Origin: an uncultured Bacteroidota bacterium
Lineage (GTDB): Bacteria; Bacteroidota; Bacteroidia; Bacteroidales; P3
DNA length: 64,000 nt
Direction of reading: 5' to 3'
Assembly (NCBI GenBank): GCA_902793295.1
Contig: CADBDA010000008.1
Location: 45,064 to 109,063, forward strand
Positions 45,237-53,747 of this stretch are shown piece after piece. Position 1 is the first letter of the stretch. Each line of letters starts with the position of its first letter. The translations under genes and the position numbers were made by a program. The notes beneath the pieces were generated by a model. That model was not told the origin of the DNA, did no database searches, and saw only the letters and a list, made by a program, of their open reading frames with translations.

Positions 45237-46307
45237 TCATCCGACAGAGGCCTTCAGTTTCTCAGCGTTTTCAGCCAATTGAAGTGCTTCGATGCACTCT
45301 TCGATATCGCCATCCATGAATGCCGGCAGGTTGTGCATGGACCAGCCGATGCGGTGGTCGGTGACACGGCTCTGGGGGTAGTTGTAGGTGCGCACTTTCT
45401 CGCTGCGGTCGCCGGTAGCCACCATCGTCTTACGCTTGGAGGACATCTCTTCCATATATTTGTTGTACTCACGCTCGTAGAGGCGGGTACGGAGCACGAC
45501 GATAGCCTTTTCCTTGTTTTTGATTTGCGACTTCTGGTCCTGACAGCTGACCACAATACCTGTAGGGATATGCGTCAAACGGACAGCCGAGTAGGTAGTG
45601 TTCACACACTGACCGCCAGGGCCGCTGGCACAGAAAGTGTCGATGCGCACATCGGACATATTGAGCTCCACGTCAAACTCCTCAGCCTCGGGCAGCACCA
45701 CGACACCCGCGGCGGAAGTATGGACACGTCCCTGGGTTTCGGTGGCCGGCACACGTTGCACGCGGTGCACGCCGCTTTCGTATTTCAGCATGCCATAGAC
45801 TTTTTCGCCGCTGACGTTAAAGGTGATATCCTTGTAGCCGCCGGCGGTGCCCTCATTGTAGTCCACAATGTCGACCTTCCAACCCTTCTTCTCACAATAG
45901 CGGCTGTACATGCGGAAAAGGTCGCCTGCAAAGAGGCAAGCCTCGTCGCCTCCCGTGCCGCCACGTATTTCGACGACAGCATTCTTTGAATCCTGCGGGT
46001 CGGCCGGAATCAACATAATGCGTATCTCCTCTTCCATCTGCTCCTTGCGGGACTGGTCGGAGGCCAGTTCCTCCTTGGCCATCTCGCGCAGTTCCTCGTC
46101 CTTTTCAGTGGAAAGCAGCTCTTTGCATTCGGCGATGCTGTCGAGGAGCGCCTTGTAGTCGTGGTAGGCCTTCACCACAGGCTGCAGGTCTTTGTAGTCT
46201 TTGCTCAACTTCACATAGCGCTTCATGTCGGAGGTGATTTCCGGGTCGTTCATCTGTGCCTCAATCTCACGGTAGCGGTCGTATATGGCTTCTAATTTAT
46301 CTAACAT
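45237..46307 (-). CDS. prfA: Peptide chain release factor 1
   Basis: A 356-residue class I release factor that reads UAA and UAG and triggers peptidyl-tRNA hydrolysis. The PAT tripeptide in RVQRVPATETQGRVHTSA marks RF1 rather than RF2 (SPF), and GPGGQCVNTTYSAVR holds the universal GGQ. The ATG at 46307 is the family start; the longer frame to 46358 only adds hydrophobic residues read through the leader. A -7 element TAACTTTG lies at 46356-46363. Confidence 0.96.
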   Translation of the reverse strand: MLDKLEAIYDRYREIEAQMNDPEITSDMKRYVKLSKDYKDLQPVVKAYHDYKALLDSIAECKELLSTEKDEELREMAKEELASDQSRKEQMEEEIRIMLIPADPQDSKNAVVEIRGGTGGDEACLFAGDLFRMYSRYCEKKGWKVDIVDYNEGTAGGYKDITFNVSGEKVYGMLKYESGVHRVQRVPATETQGRVHTSAAGVVVLPEAEEFDVELNMSDVRIDTFCASGPGGQCVNTTYSAVRLTHIPTGIVVSCQDQKSQIKNKEKAIVVLRTRLYEREYNKYMEEMSSKRKTMVATGDRSEKVRTYNYPQSRVTDHRIGWSMHNLPAFMDGDIEECIEALQLAENAEKLKASVG

Positions 46308-46355
46308 AGTCGAAATAAATACAATATAAAAAAATATGACAAGCGAATGAAAATG

Positions 46356-46363
46356 CAAAGTTA
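46356..46363 (-). promoter_or_regulatory. -7 element for prfA
   Basis: TAACTTTG on the minus strand, 49 nt before the prfA start. No good TTTG lies 19 nt upstream. Confidence 0.5.
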
Positions 46364-46394
46364 CACAAAAACATGCGATGGTGAAAAAAAACGT

Positions 46395-46670
46395 TCAAAA
46401 AACAGTCCTTCTTCGTTTCTTCACGAAGGTGCTGCTGCCGGACTTTTCAGCACCAGGCAGTCGCAACAGATAGCGTCCGGACGAAAGTCGTCGCAAATTG
46501 CCCCCAGTCCGAAGACTATGTATCGTGGTACGCATCAACCAGCGACCCGTCACATCGCAAACAGCAGTCCGACATAGCTCCGAATGCCACATGATCATCG
46601 ACTGTTCTCCTCCCGTCGGGTTAGACGGCAAACCGAATGACGGTATCTCCACATCCAAACCAATTCGCAT
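46395..46670 (-). pseudogene. Remnant of a T9SS C-terminal sorting domain
   Basis: A 91-residue frame with no full gene before it; an in-frame TAG lies just upstream. VEIPSFGLPSNPTGGEQ, then AVCDVTGRWLMRTT and LRRLSSGRYLLRLPG, follow the order of a type A sorting domain (NPT-like entry, Y/V-D-TGR, LPSGxYxxR) and it ends with basic residues after STFVKK. It is probably the tail of a lost secreted protein next to a transposase remnant. Confidence 0.5.
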
Positions 46671-46740
46671 CAACAGGCCTATTGCCCAGATTGGGGAAAA
46701 CGGAACAAATATCCTGTTACATTGTTCACTCCTAATCTTA

Positions 46741-47136
46741 TTAGCGTCGAATCAAACGCCAAAACGCCCTCGGAACAACACTCATTTCAAGTTTGAAGAA
46801 TTTCTGTAAGAGTTTTTTTTCTATGCAGTCGATGGCGATTGCTTTCCTGTCGCCCTGTCCGAAAAGGCGGCACCCGAGCCCGAGGTTGAAGCCGACCCAG
46901 TCGAAATCTCTGGGAAAACCCGAACGGTAGGTTTTTTCGCAGTAATACCCGTAGATTTCGAGCTGAGTGAAGTTCACCTTCCTTAGCAGCAGAGCGAACA
47001 TAAGGAGCGTGTTGGTCAAAAAGTTCTTGAATGCCTTGTTGATGTCTGGAACGGCCTTTAAAGCCCTCAGGCAGACGGCTGAAAACTGGTTGAGCGGGCT
47101 GAAAAATGCGGTGTTTTTGTGCTTACTTGAAAACAT
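46741..47136 (-). pseudogene. Truncated IS4-like DDE transposase, N-terminal part
   Basis: A 131-residue frame. LNQFSAVCLRALKAVPDIN, FTQLEIYGYYCEKTYRSGF, DFDWVGFNLGLG and RKAIAID follow the N-terminal order of Bacteroidales IS4-type transposases, in which AIAIDPS continues into the catalytic domain. Here, after AIAID, the sequence jumps to a short basic end and stops, so the DDE core is gone. The tail (KKLLQKFFKLEMS) might be the original C-terminus joined by an internal deletion. Not functional. Confidence 0.7.
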
Positions 47137-47453
47137 CTACAAAAGTACTCATTTTCAGCATCTTGACCAAATTTTAAAAGTTAGAAATATATAAATAAAA
47201 TATTAAAAATCAATTTTGTAAACTAAAAATTACCGAAGTATTGTGTTTAGAAAGTTTTCGAAATTATCATATCACATAACAATTTGAGAAACAATAACAT
47301 CAACAGCAACATTAACATCAAATAAAAAAAAATTTAATGGAAGCCTGACCAACTTATTTTTTTTATATTTGCAAATGATATCCGATGATACTACACATAT
47401 CAAATCAGCATCAAATAACTTAATTTTCAATATAATAAAAATTTTTTAAGAAA
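47137..47453. other. AT-rich noncoding stretch with a -7 element
   Basis: No gene is supported. TATATTTG at 47364-47371 (+) is a good -7 box placed 83 nt before the interrupted gene at 47454; the -33 is poor. Confidence 0.45.
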
Positions 47454-48215
47454 ATGAAAAAGAAACACATTTTATCTTTACACTAATGTTTACTCATTTG
47501 CTGTTTATCCTATGGACAGCATAGTTCTATTTACGATAGCTGGACCGGTGCCGATGGCGACCATTTTAAGATAGCCCTGACCAATTACTATTTTGCAACA
47601 GCCACCCTTTGTAACAATCCATACCGAAATCCTGGGCCATTTCCAATAATAGACTATAATGCCTATCGTATCCACATCGGAATTTATAAACTAACATACA
47701 ATTCAGGACTATACGTACCACAAATAATCAACTCAGCAGAAATTAGAGATATTTTCTTCGCAAATGAAGTAAATTTATATGATTTCATATTCAATTCAAA
47801 ACACAAGCAATTAGCCCTACTTCATTCAGCATACCTCAGTACCGAAGACACCGCAAGTCTTTTTTACGAATTTGACTACAATCTCACAAGTATTCGAGGG
47901 AACCAACATTACAATTATCTGTACGAGAACCACAAACAAATACAAGGGATATCAACTTACAATAACAAAAACAAATACATAATGAACGGACGCCCAGATG
48001 AATTCAGCCATTTAATGCATTATCATATGGAAACGCCATTAGACACTTCATATTGCGAACCAATGTCTTTTCCCAAGATGGAAAAAAAAGATTTTTTTGG
48101 TGACAAAAGTATAGAAGTACCCATTTTAGAACAAGGTGGCATCACATCAATAAAAATAATCGAATACAATTATCCGATCAATCATGATTTGATACAAGAT
48201 TGTGAAGAATATTAA
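47454..48215 (+). pseudogene. Exported protein gene interrupted by one stop in its signal peptide
   Basis: From the ATG at 47454 the frame reads MKKKHILSLH, then TAA at 47484-47486, then stays open without another stop to 48215. After the stop it continues CLLICCLSYGQ, the natural rest of a signal peptide, followed by a mature part of about 230 residues rich in Tyr and Asn (SSIYDSWTGADGDHFKIAL near its start). The intact-looking remainder argues for one recent nonsense change, readthrough or a sequencing error. The mature protein is unknown to me. An ATG at 47982 would give only a C-terminal 77-residue piece. It ends 18 bp before the next T9SS gene, so both were one operon. Confidence 0.75.
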
Positions 48216-48233
48216 TCTTTAAATTATATTATT

Positions 48234-49673
48234 ATGAAAAAAGCATTTATTTTACTGACACTCATAATCTCGTTGGGATTGCAGGCACAACAGCTACACC
48301 AACTTAATCCTGAAGAGAGGGAACCCACGTTTTACTATTGGGATACCACCTGGTGGGATCACTATTTGCTGAATTATTCTTTCCTAAGCAATAACGAATG
48401 TAAGGAACTGGACTTCCGCTCCTTGTTTCAAAATGCACCCTGCAAATGTGAACGTGCACGTCCATGCTACACAGACTCCACGCTACGTATAATAGGTGTG
48501 GCTGCACCTGTGTGCTATACTATTCCCCCAAATTGTCAGGACACCTCAATTGCAAACATGGTGCCCGAATACTTTAACCTCTATACGGTGGGCGACTCTG
48601 GAGAGATGGTCCTACAGGCCTCTGCACAATGGAACAACCAAACCCCGCGTTACGATATGTGTGTGGCCTCGTATTGCAGCTATTACGGCTCTGTTGACTC
48701 TTCTGCAGTCACCCGTGAGTATTATCCGGTTTATGAAGCTTATTTCGACAATCCTGTAGAAGTGGAGGGATTATTCTATGTCAGCGGCACCGCTAATAAC
48801 AATTATCGGGAAGGCGAATGGACAACACAAGAGATGCATTGGGGCGACACCATAATTATCAATAAAATACGAACAACCTGGTATCCCCACCCTTCTGTGA
48901 ACTACATTTTAACCATTTATAATGGCAGCAGCCAAGGCAACTCAATTATCGCGCCCCACTTCTACTATCTGATGCGCAGGTACACCTTTATAGACGAGTG
49001 GAATGAGACACCGATAGTTCCAGGTATCATCGCTGACACCATTTGGCAACCTCTCTATTTTAACATACCTGAATTTAGCAACATGTTTCCCATTTTTGAC
49101 ACCTCGACATCCGCTACGGTCCTCGCGCCCGATTCCTGTCCCACTCCCACAGAACTGCGAATGGAGCCTCTGGGACATAACGGCTATCTGTTCTCCTGGG
49201 ACGGTAACGGTGCCAACAAATGGGAGTTCTCCATCACCAACGACAGCCTGCCCAACGCTGACAGTATGAGTCTTCTCAATATAGCCTTTGCCACCGTTGA
49301 CGAACTCGACAGCAACCAGTGGTACACCGTACGCGTACGGGCTGTATGCGACAGCAACAACATCAGCGACTGGAGCGAACCGCTTCGTTTCTATGTCGGA
49401 AACACCACCCCTGATCTTCCTGTCGCCATGCCCAGTCTGGTGGAGCAATACACCTCTGTGATGCCCAACCCTGCACAAGACAGGGTCACCATCTCCTCTT
49501 CTTTCCAGGTCAACACTATTGAAATCTATTCGCTTGAAGGCAAGCTGATGCGACGCCAATCGCCCCACAGCATTTCCACAATGGTGACCTTGACCGACCT
49601 GCCCGCCGGCATCTACATGCTACGCATTGTCACCTCGGGCGGCACCATCTTTAAAAAGCTGGTGATAAAATGA
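48234..49673 (+). CDS. T9SS-sorted secreted protein with Fn3-like domain, mosaic
   Basis: A 479-residue exported protein. Signal peptide 1-19 (ending LQAQ), an unrecognised N-terminal domain of about 285 residues with several Cys (ECKELDF, PCKCERARPCY), a fibronectin type III-like domain (about 300-390, CPTPTELRMEPLGHNGYLFSW to WSEPLRFYVG) and a type A sorting domain (about 398-479, SVMPNPAQDRVTIS to FKKLVIK). The first two thirds are AT-richer; from about 49,100 the composition matches the rest of the chromosome. The N-terminal part may therefore have been joined to a resident Fn3 plus sorting cassette. Confidence 0.85.
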   Translation: MKKAFILLTLIISLGLQAQQLHQLNPEEREPTFYYWDTTWWDHYLLNYSFLSNNECKELDFRSLFQNAPCKCERARPCYTDSTLRIIGVAAPVCYTIPPNCQDTSIANMVPEYFNLYTVGDSGEMVLQASAQWNNQTPRYDMCVASYCSYYGSVDSSAVTREYYPVYEAYFDNPVEVEGLFYVSGTANNNYREGEWTTQEMHWGDTIIINKIRTTWYPHPSVNYILTIYNGSSQGNSIIAPHFYYLMRRYTFIDEWNETPIVPGIIADTIWQPLYFNIPEFSNMFPIFDTSTSATVLAPDSCPTPTELRMEPLGHNGYLFSWDGNGANKWEFSITNDSLPNADSMSLLNIAFATVDELDSNQWYTVRVRAVCDSNNISDWSEPLRFYVGNTTPDLPVAMPSLVEQYTSVMPNPAQDRVTISSSFQVNTIEIYSLEGKLMRRQSPHSISTMVTLTDLPAGIYMLRIVTSGGTIFKKLVIK

Positions 49674-49733
49674 CAGACTGTTTTCCTGTATCGATTGCCT
49701 TGAACAGTAAATGGGACAAGGTAGCAGAAAGGC

Positions 49734-51410
49734 TTAGTGTGAAGTAGCAATAGGAGTACGGCTGTGCGAGGCTTTTTCAATTTTAATGAGATTGCACCGG
49801 ACGGCGCCGTTGAAATATGAGGCCGAATCGACAATGCCGGGGAAACGAGGCAGGTCTGGCATTGGGTTTGTCTCAATGTCCGACAGCCGGATGTAGGCAT
49901 CTATGCTGTCGCCATCCAAGGCATCGTGATAGCGATAATGGGCCGTGGAATCGTCACGGCCTACCAGATGCCAAAGGTCTTCCGAACGGGAGGCTCGAGC
50001 CGACTTGTCGCTTACAGCCAAAAGCCCCTCGCGGGCAGCGGGAAGCAGGAGGCGTCTGTCGCCGAAATCGAGGTAACGATAAGGGCGCAGCATGACCCGA
50101 GGCGAAGCATCGATACGGGTGGCAGCTGCCTTACGGTTGAAGGTATAGACATGACAGTAGCTTGTGTCGGGGCAACGGGGAAAATCGTTGTTTCGGGTGA
50201 CGATGCGATAGGTGAACAGCAGCGGCTGCGAGGGCTGTCCATCGTAGTAGAATCGCGTTTGTGGAATAGAGAATGGAGCATCGGCTACAGTCTCCCCTTT
50301 GGGGGGTGCAGACTTGACCACCTCTGTCACATGATGGTGGAAACGGCGCAGCGGCTGTAAGCTGACGCTATTAAAACCATAGTATTCAGGACATTCCAAA
50401 GCGTCTGCCGAGGGAACAAGCACAAACTGACGACGGCCGTCGACAAGAGTACGATTGACCCAGAAGGGCAGATAGGCCGCATGGTAGATGGAGGTACGTC
50501 CGCCCGACTTGCGCAGTTCCAATTCGACCATGATGCCCCCGTCGGTGCCCGTTTTGCTGCGCTGGTTGGAGATGAAATTGCCCAAAGAATAGACCACCAG
50601 CCTGTTGTAGGGCGACAAGGACTGCGGCTGGCCGGTAGCGATATCCTGCACCACATGGGGATGGGAGCCAATGACGGCATGGCACCCGTTGTCGAAGAGC
50701 CATTGAGCCAGCGACTGCTGATCGCTGTTGTGGCGGTGCTGGTATTCGACACCCCAATGGACAAGAACAATGACAAAATCAGCTTTCTGACGTCGAGCCT
50801 CCAAGAGGTCGCGACGTATGATGGTGGTATCAATCAAATTGACCACATTGGGTTGGCGGACTTTGATACCATTGGTGCCATAGGTATAGCACAGCAGGGC
50901 CAGACGTATGCCTTGGCGGTCGATAATCAAAGGATGCTGTTCGGCACGGTCGCGCACATTCTTGTAGGTGCCCAGATGCAGGAGGTGGAGGGAGTCGAGG
51001 ACATCGATGGTCCGTTCCAGTCCGCGGCGGCCTCTGTCCAAGCAATGGTTGTTGGCGGTGGTGAAGATGTCGAATCCCGCCTCACGAGCCGCCGCCGCAA
51101 AGGCATCGGGTGCAGAGAAGCAGGGATAGCCTGTATAGGGTTTCCCTCCCAAAGCCACCTCCAGATTGGCGATGGCAATGTCGGCACTGCGGATGTAATC
51201 CTTCACATAGCGGAAGGAGTAACGGTAGTCGTACGAGCCATCCTTGAGGCGAGCACCGTCGTGGATGGGCACATGGCCCATCAAGTCGCCAGCAAAGATA
51301 AGGCGCAACGTAGTGTCGGACACCTGCGCGACAGCACTGTTTGCCACGAACAGCAAAATGAGCACCAGACAGCGACAGACAACAGCACGCAGCGGTAAGA
51401 GAATGGTCAT
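49734..51410 (-). CDS. CapA family (metallophosphatase-fold) protein
   Basis: A 558-residue exported protein. A signal peptide (about 1-28, ending AVAQ) precedes a CapA domain (about 32-320) with FAGDLMGHVP, ADIAIANLEVALGG, TANNHCLDRGRRGL, VHWGVEYQHRHNSDQQ and IGSHPHVVQ, the metal and substrate motifs of the poly-gamma-glutamate CapA fold. The C-terminal 230 residues are specific to this group and unassigned. It is usually tied to capsule or surface polymer chemistry, and here it follows a flippase gene with 62 bp between them. Confidence 0.88.
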   Translation of the reverse strand: MTILLPLRAVVCRCLVLILLFVANSAVAQVSDTTLRLIFAGDLMGHVPIHDGARLKDGSYDYRYSFRYVKDYIRSADIAIANLEVALGGKPYTGYPCFSAPDAFAAAAREAGFDIFTTANNHCLDRGRRGLERTIDVLDSLHLLHLGTYKNVRDRAEQHPLIIDRQGIRLALLCYTYGTNGIKVRQPNVVNLIDTTIIRRDLLEARRQKADFVIVLVHWGVEYQHRHNSDQQSLAQWLFDNGCHAVIGSHPHVVQDIATGQPQSLSPYNRLVVYSLGNFISNQRSKTGTDGGIMVELELRKSGGRTSIYHAAYLPFWVNRTLVDGRRQFVLVPSADALECPEYYGFNSVSLQPLRRFHHHVTEVVKSAPPKGETVADAPFSIPQTRFYYDGQPSQPLLFTYRIVTRNNDFPRCPDTSYCHVYTFNRKAAATRIDASPRVMLRPYRYLDFGDRRLLLPAAREGLLAVSDKSARASRSEDLWHLVGRDDSTAHYRYHDALDGDSIDAYIRLSDIETNPMPDLPRFPGIVDSASYFNGAVRCNLIKIEKASHSRTPIATSH

Positions 51411-51444
51411 GCCAATGTTATTTTGGGGTTTCTGAGTTTGATTG

Positions 51445-51462
51445 TTTTTTTTTGGGGGGGGG
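51445..51462. repeat. T9-G9 homopolymer pair between the flippase and capA
   Basis: Nine T followed by nine G (C9-A9 when read as the capA leader). Such tracts slip in replication and may change expression of the downstream gene; it lies about 35 bp before the capA start. Confidence 0.7.
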
Positions 51463-51472
51463 CTTCATTGCC

Positions 51473-52984
51473 TTATTTCTTGAGGAATGGAACCTTGCGG
51501 AGCAGGGCGTCGATACCGTCGGAGATGTGGATGCGACAGAGGAACAGCAGCGTCAGCGTCAACATGACAGCAGACCGCAACAGGGCATCGGTCATCAACG
51601 CCATCATCGGTTTGAGCGAACCGAAAAGCGGCGTCACCAACCACGACCACAAATAGTTGGCGCCAAACAGGACCAGCAGCAGCGCCAGCACCACCAGATG
51701 TTTGCCGCTAAACACACTGACTTTCATGCTGCGCCACAAAAACCCCAACAAGAGGATAAAATAGAGCAGGTAGGAAAACAACGTGGCGCAGGCGGATCCA
51801 TTGATACTCCACAAGGGTATGAGCTTGTTGTTGAACCAGATGGCCGAGGCTGTCAGCACAGCGATAAAAAGAAGCGAAAAGGGGTAGCGCTTCGAATAGT
51901 TGAGGATATCGGTGCCGATGGAGAGCGACGAATTGACGATTTTGGCCAAGCCCAAGAAGAAGACCACGCCCATGCCGCCCACATACTCGTCGCCGTGGGG
52001 GATGACAGCGAAGAGCGGTTCGAGGTTGATCCAGATGAAAAAGAAGATAAGGGCGCTGACCAGAAACTGGTGGAGCGACACCTGGCGTCCCAAACGGTTC
52101 ACCTCCTGCCAGTCGCCGTCGCGAACCGCCTGCGACACCATGGGTCGGGATATGGCACCCAAGGAACGATAAGGCACCTCGACGATATTGGCGATATAGA
52201 AAGCGATGGTATAGACACCCGTAAGCGCCAATCCGGTCTTGGCGCCAAGAAAGAGGGAATTGATGAGCGGGATATTGCCTGCCAACACCGTGGCGGTCAT
52301 AAAAAGGGTGTAGAGCGCCATTTCCTTGAGCCGCTGGCGGTTGATGAAGGACCAATCGATGCGGAACGAGATTTTGCCCAGCGATAGAAGATAGCCGAAA
52401 TTGATGAGCATGGCCACCGCATAGCTGAGGCAGAAAAGCAACACAAAGAGGTCGAGCGAGATGACCCCATAACCGTAAAGCAGGTAGCAGACCAGATTGA
52501 AGAGCCGGATGCCCACTTCACGTACCAGACGCGGAACGGTGATGCGCAGCAGCACGCTGGCATTGGTCTCGAAGACGGTCAGATAGAGCGCAAAGAAGGT
52601 CAGCGGAAGCAACAGGTAGGCATAGTCGGCAATGAGGGGCGACTTTAGCGAATAGGTGTCGACAATGTCCTGTTTGAAGATGAAGAAGCAGAGGGCGAAG
52701 AGCATGAACCCCACCATAGGGATGAGGACGGACCAGCCGAAGATGCCATGGTTCTTGCCGTCGTCAGACTTGAAGAAGGGGAAGAAGCGGATGATGGAGG
52801 CATTGGTGCCCAGCTGGGCCAACCCTGAGAAGAGCATCGCCGCATCGACCATGACACGGGTGAGGCCGATTTCCTCCTGTGTGAGGCAATGGGTCAACAC
52901 AAAGAAAGTGGTGAAGAATCCAATCGCCACCCCCAGGTAGTTGGCCAAGGCCCCTTTGATGCTCTGTCGTGCTATTACGCCCAT
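51473..52984 (-). CDS. Polysaccharide flippase (MATE/MVF-like, Wzx-type)
   Basis: A 503-residue membrane protein with about 14 helices, starting IARQSIKGALANYLGVAIGFF, a typical opening for the polysaccharide-transport and MurJ-like group of the MOP superfamily. The middle has GAISRPMVSQAVRDGDWQEVNRLGRQVS, the family's amphipathic linker. It would flip a lipid-linked sugar across the inner membrane. capA follows downstream, which fits surface glycan export; no glycosyltransferases are nearby. Confidence 0.87.
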   Translation of the reverse strand: MGVIARQSIKGALANYLGVAIGFFTTFFVLTHCLTQEEIGLTRVMVDAAMLFSGLAQLGTNASIIRFFPFFKSDDGKNHGIFGWSVLIPMVGFMLFALCFFIFKQDIVDTYSLKSPLIADYAYLLLPLTFFALYLTVFETNASVLLRITVPRLVREVGIRLFNLVCYLLYGYGVISLDLFVLLFCLSYAVAMLINFGYLLSLGKISFRIDWSFINRQRLKEMALYTLFMTATVLAGNIPLINSLFLGAKTGLALTGVYTIAFYIANIVEVPYRSLGAISRPMVSQAVRDGDWQEVNRLGRQVSLHQFLVSALIFFFIWINLEPLFAVIPHGDEYVGGMGVVFFLGLAKIVNSSLSIGTDILNYSKRYPFSLLFIAVLTASAIWFNNKLIPLWSINGSACATLFSYLLYFILLLGFLWRSMKVSVFSGKHLVVLALLLVLFGANYLWSWLVTPLFGSLKPMMALMTDALLRSAVMLTLTLLFLCRIHISDGIDALLRKVPFLKK

Positions 52985-53072
52985 TTTCTGACTGTTGTTA
53001 GGGAGTTTGTTGATATGATCCGGACGGATATGTTTGACTTGAATTGTATTTAATTATCCTATTATTAACAGT

Positions 53073-53747
53073 TTATTTGTTTTTCATTTGGTTGTAGAAT
53101 TCCACTGCCACATCGGCGTAGTTGAAACGCACGCCATGGCGGGGGAACTGTTTTTTTGACATGCACGAAGCCACGCGCCCGGGTGAACTGTCGATACCGG
53201 CATTGTAGAGGGTGGCCCAGTAGCGCAACTTGGCCTCGTCATCCTTAAAACGAGAGGAAGCCGTTTTTTGTTTCACTATATCGACAAAAGCCGCCAGATA
53301 ACGCACCTGCCAGTTGAGGTTGCACAGCCGGTCCAAACGGTCGTGCCGTTGGCGACGCCCGTCGGGGTCATCTTCTTTCGAATAGCTGATAAGCAACTGA
53401 GCATGGCGTTTCAGCAGCTCCTTGTCGGCACCGACTAGCGCTTCGATGCGTGCGGCAAAACTGGGTTTCATCTGGAAATAGCCGATGCTGTAGTCGCCTT
53501 GGGCATGGAGGATGTAGACCAATGCCATGGCCTTGAACTGGGCTATGTCCTCCAACTGCGAATACTGGCTCACCTCGGGTGACACGATGGCGCAAGCGAG
53601 AAGCGTCTCGTTGTCGGAAAGCGTCAGGCGCAGCGAGTCGCAGCACTCCGGATGCTCTCGCCAGAAATCCATAGCCGTCTGCGCCTTGTGGGGATAGGTG
53701 CCAAAGTAAGTGTTCAGCAACAGCAGCGATGCAAGCAGCAGCTTCAT
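53073..53747 (-). CDS. Small exported transglycosylase-like (SLT fold) protein
   Basis: A 224-residue protein with a short signal sequence (about 1-22). A lytic-transglycosylase motif set is visible: Glu58 in AIVSPEVSQYSQ as the likely catalytic acid, GYFQMKP at 89-95 (the GxxQxxP motif) and LYNAGIDSSPGRV near 185, which matches the AYNAG motif. The fit is by motif only and the spacing is loose, so activity is not certain. It overlaps the upstream gene by 4 bp and so is translated together with it. Confidence 0.65.
   Translation of the reverse strand: MKLLLASLLLLNTYFGTYPHKAQTAMDFWREHPECCDSLRLTLSDNETLLACAIVSPEVSQYSQLEDIAQFKAMALVYILHAQGDYSIGYFQMKPSFAARIEALVGADKELLKRHAQLLISYSKEDDPDGRRQRHDRLDRLCNLNWQVRYLAAFVDIVKQKTASSRFKDDEAKLRYWATLYNAGIDSSPGRVASCMSKKQFPRHGVRFNYADVAVEFYNQMKNK

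Noticed and set aside
46741..47136. 131-residue frame as a functional gene
   Set aside because: It matches the N-terminus of a larger transposase and lacks the catalytic core.
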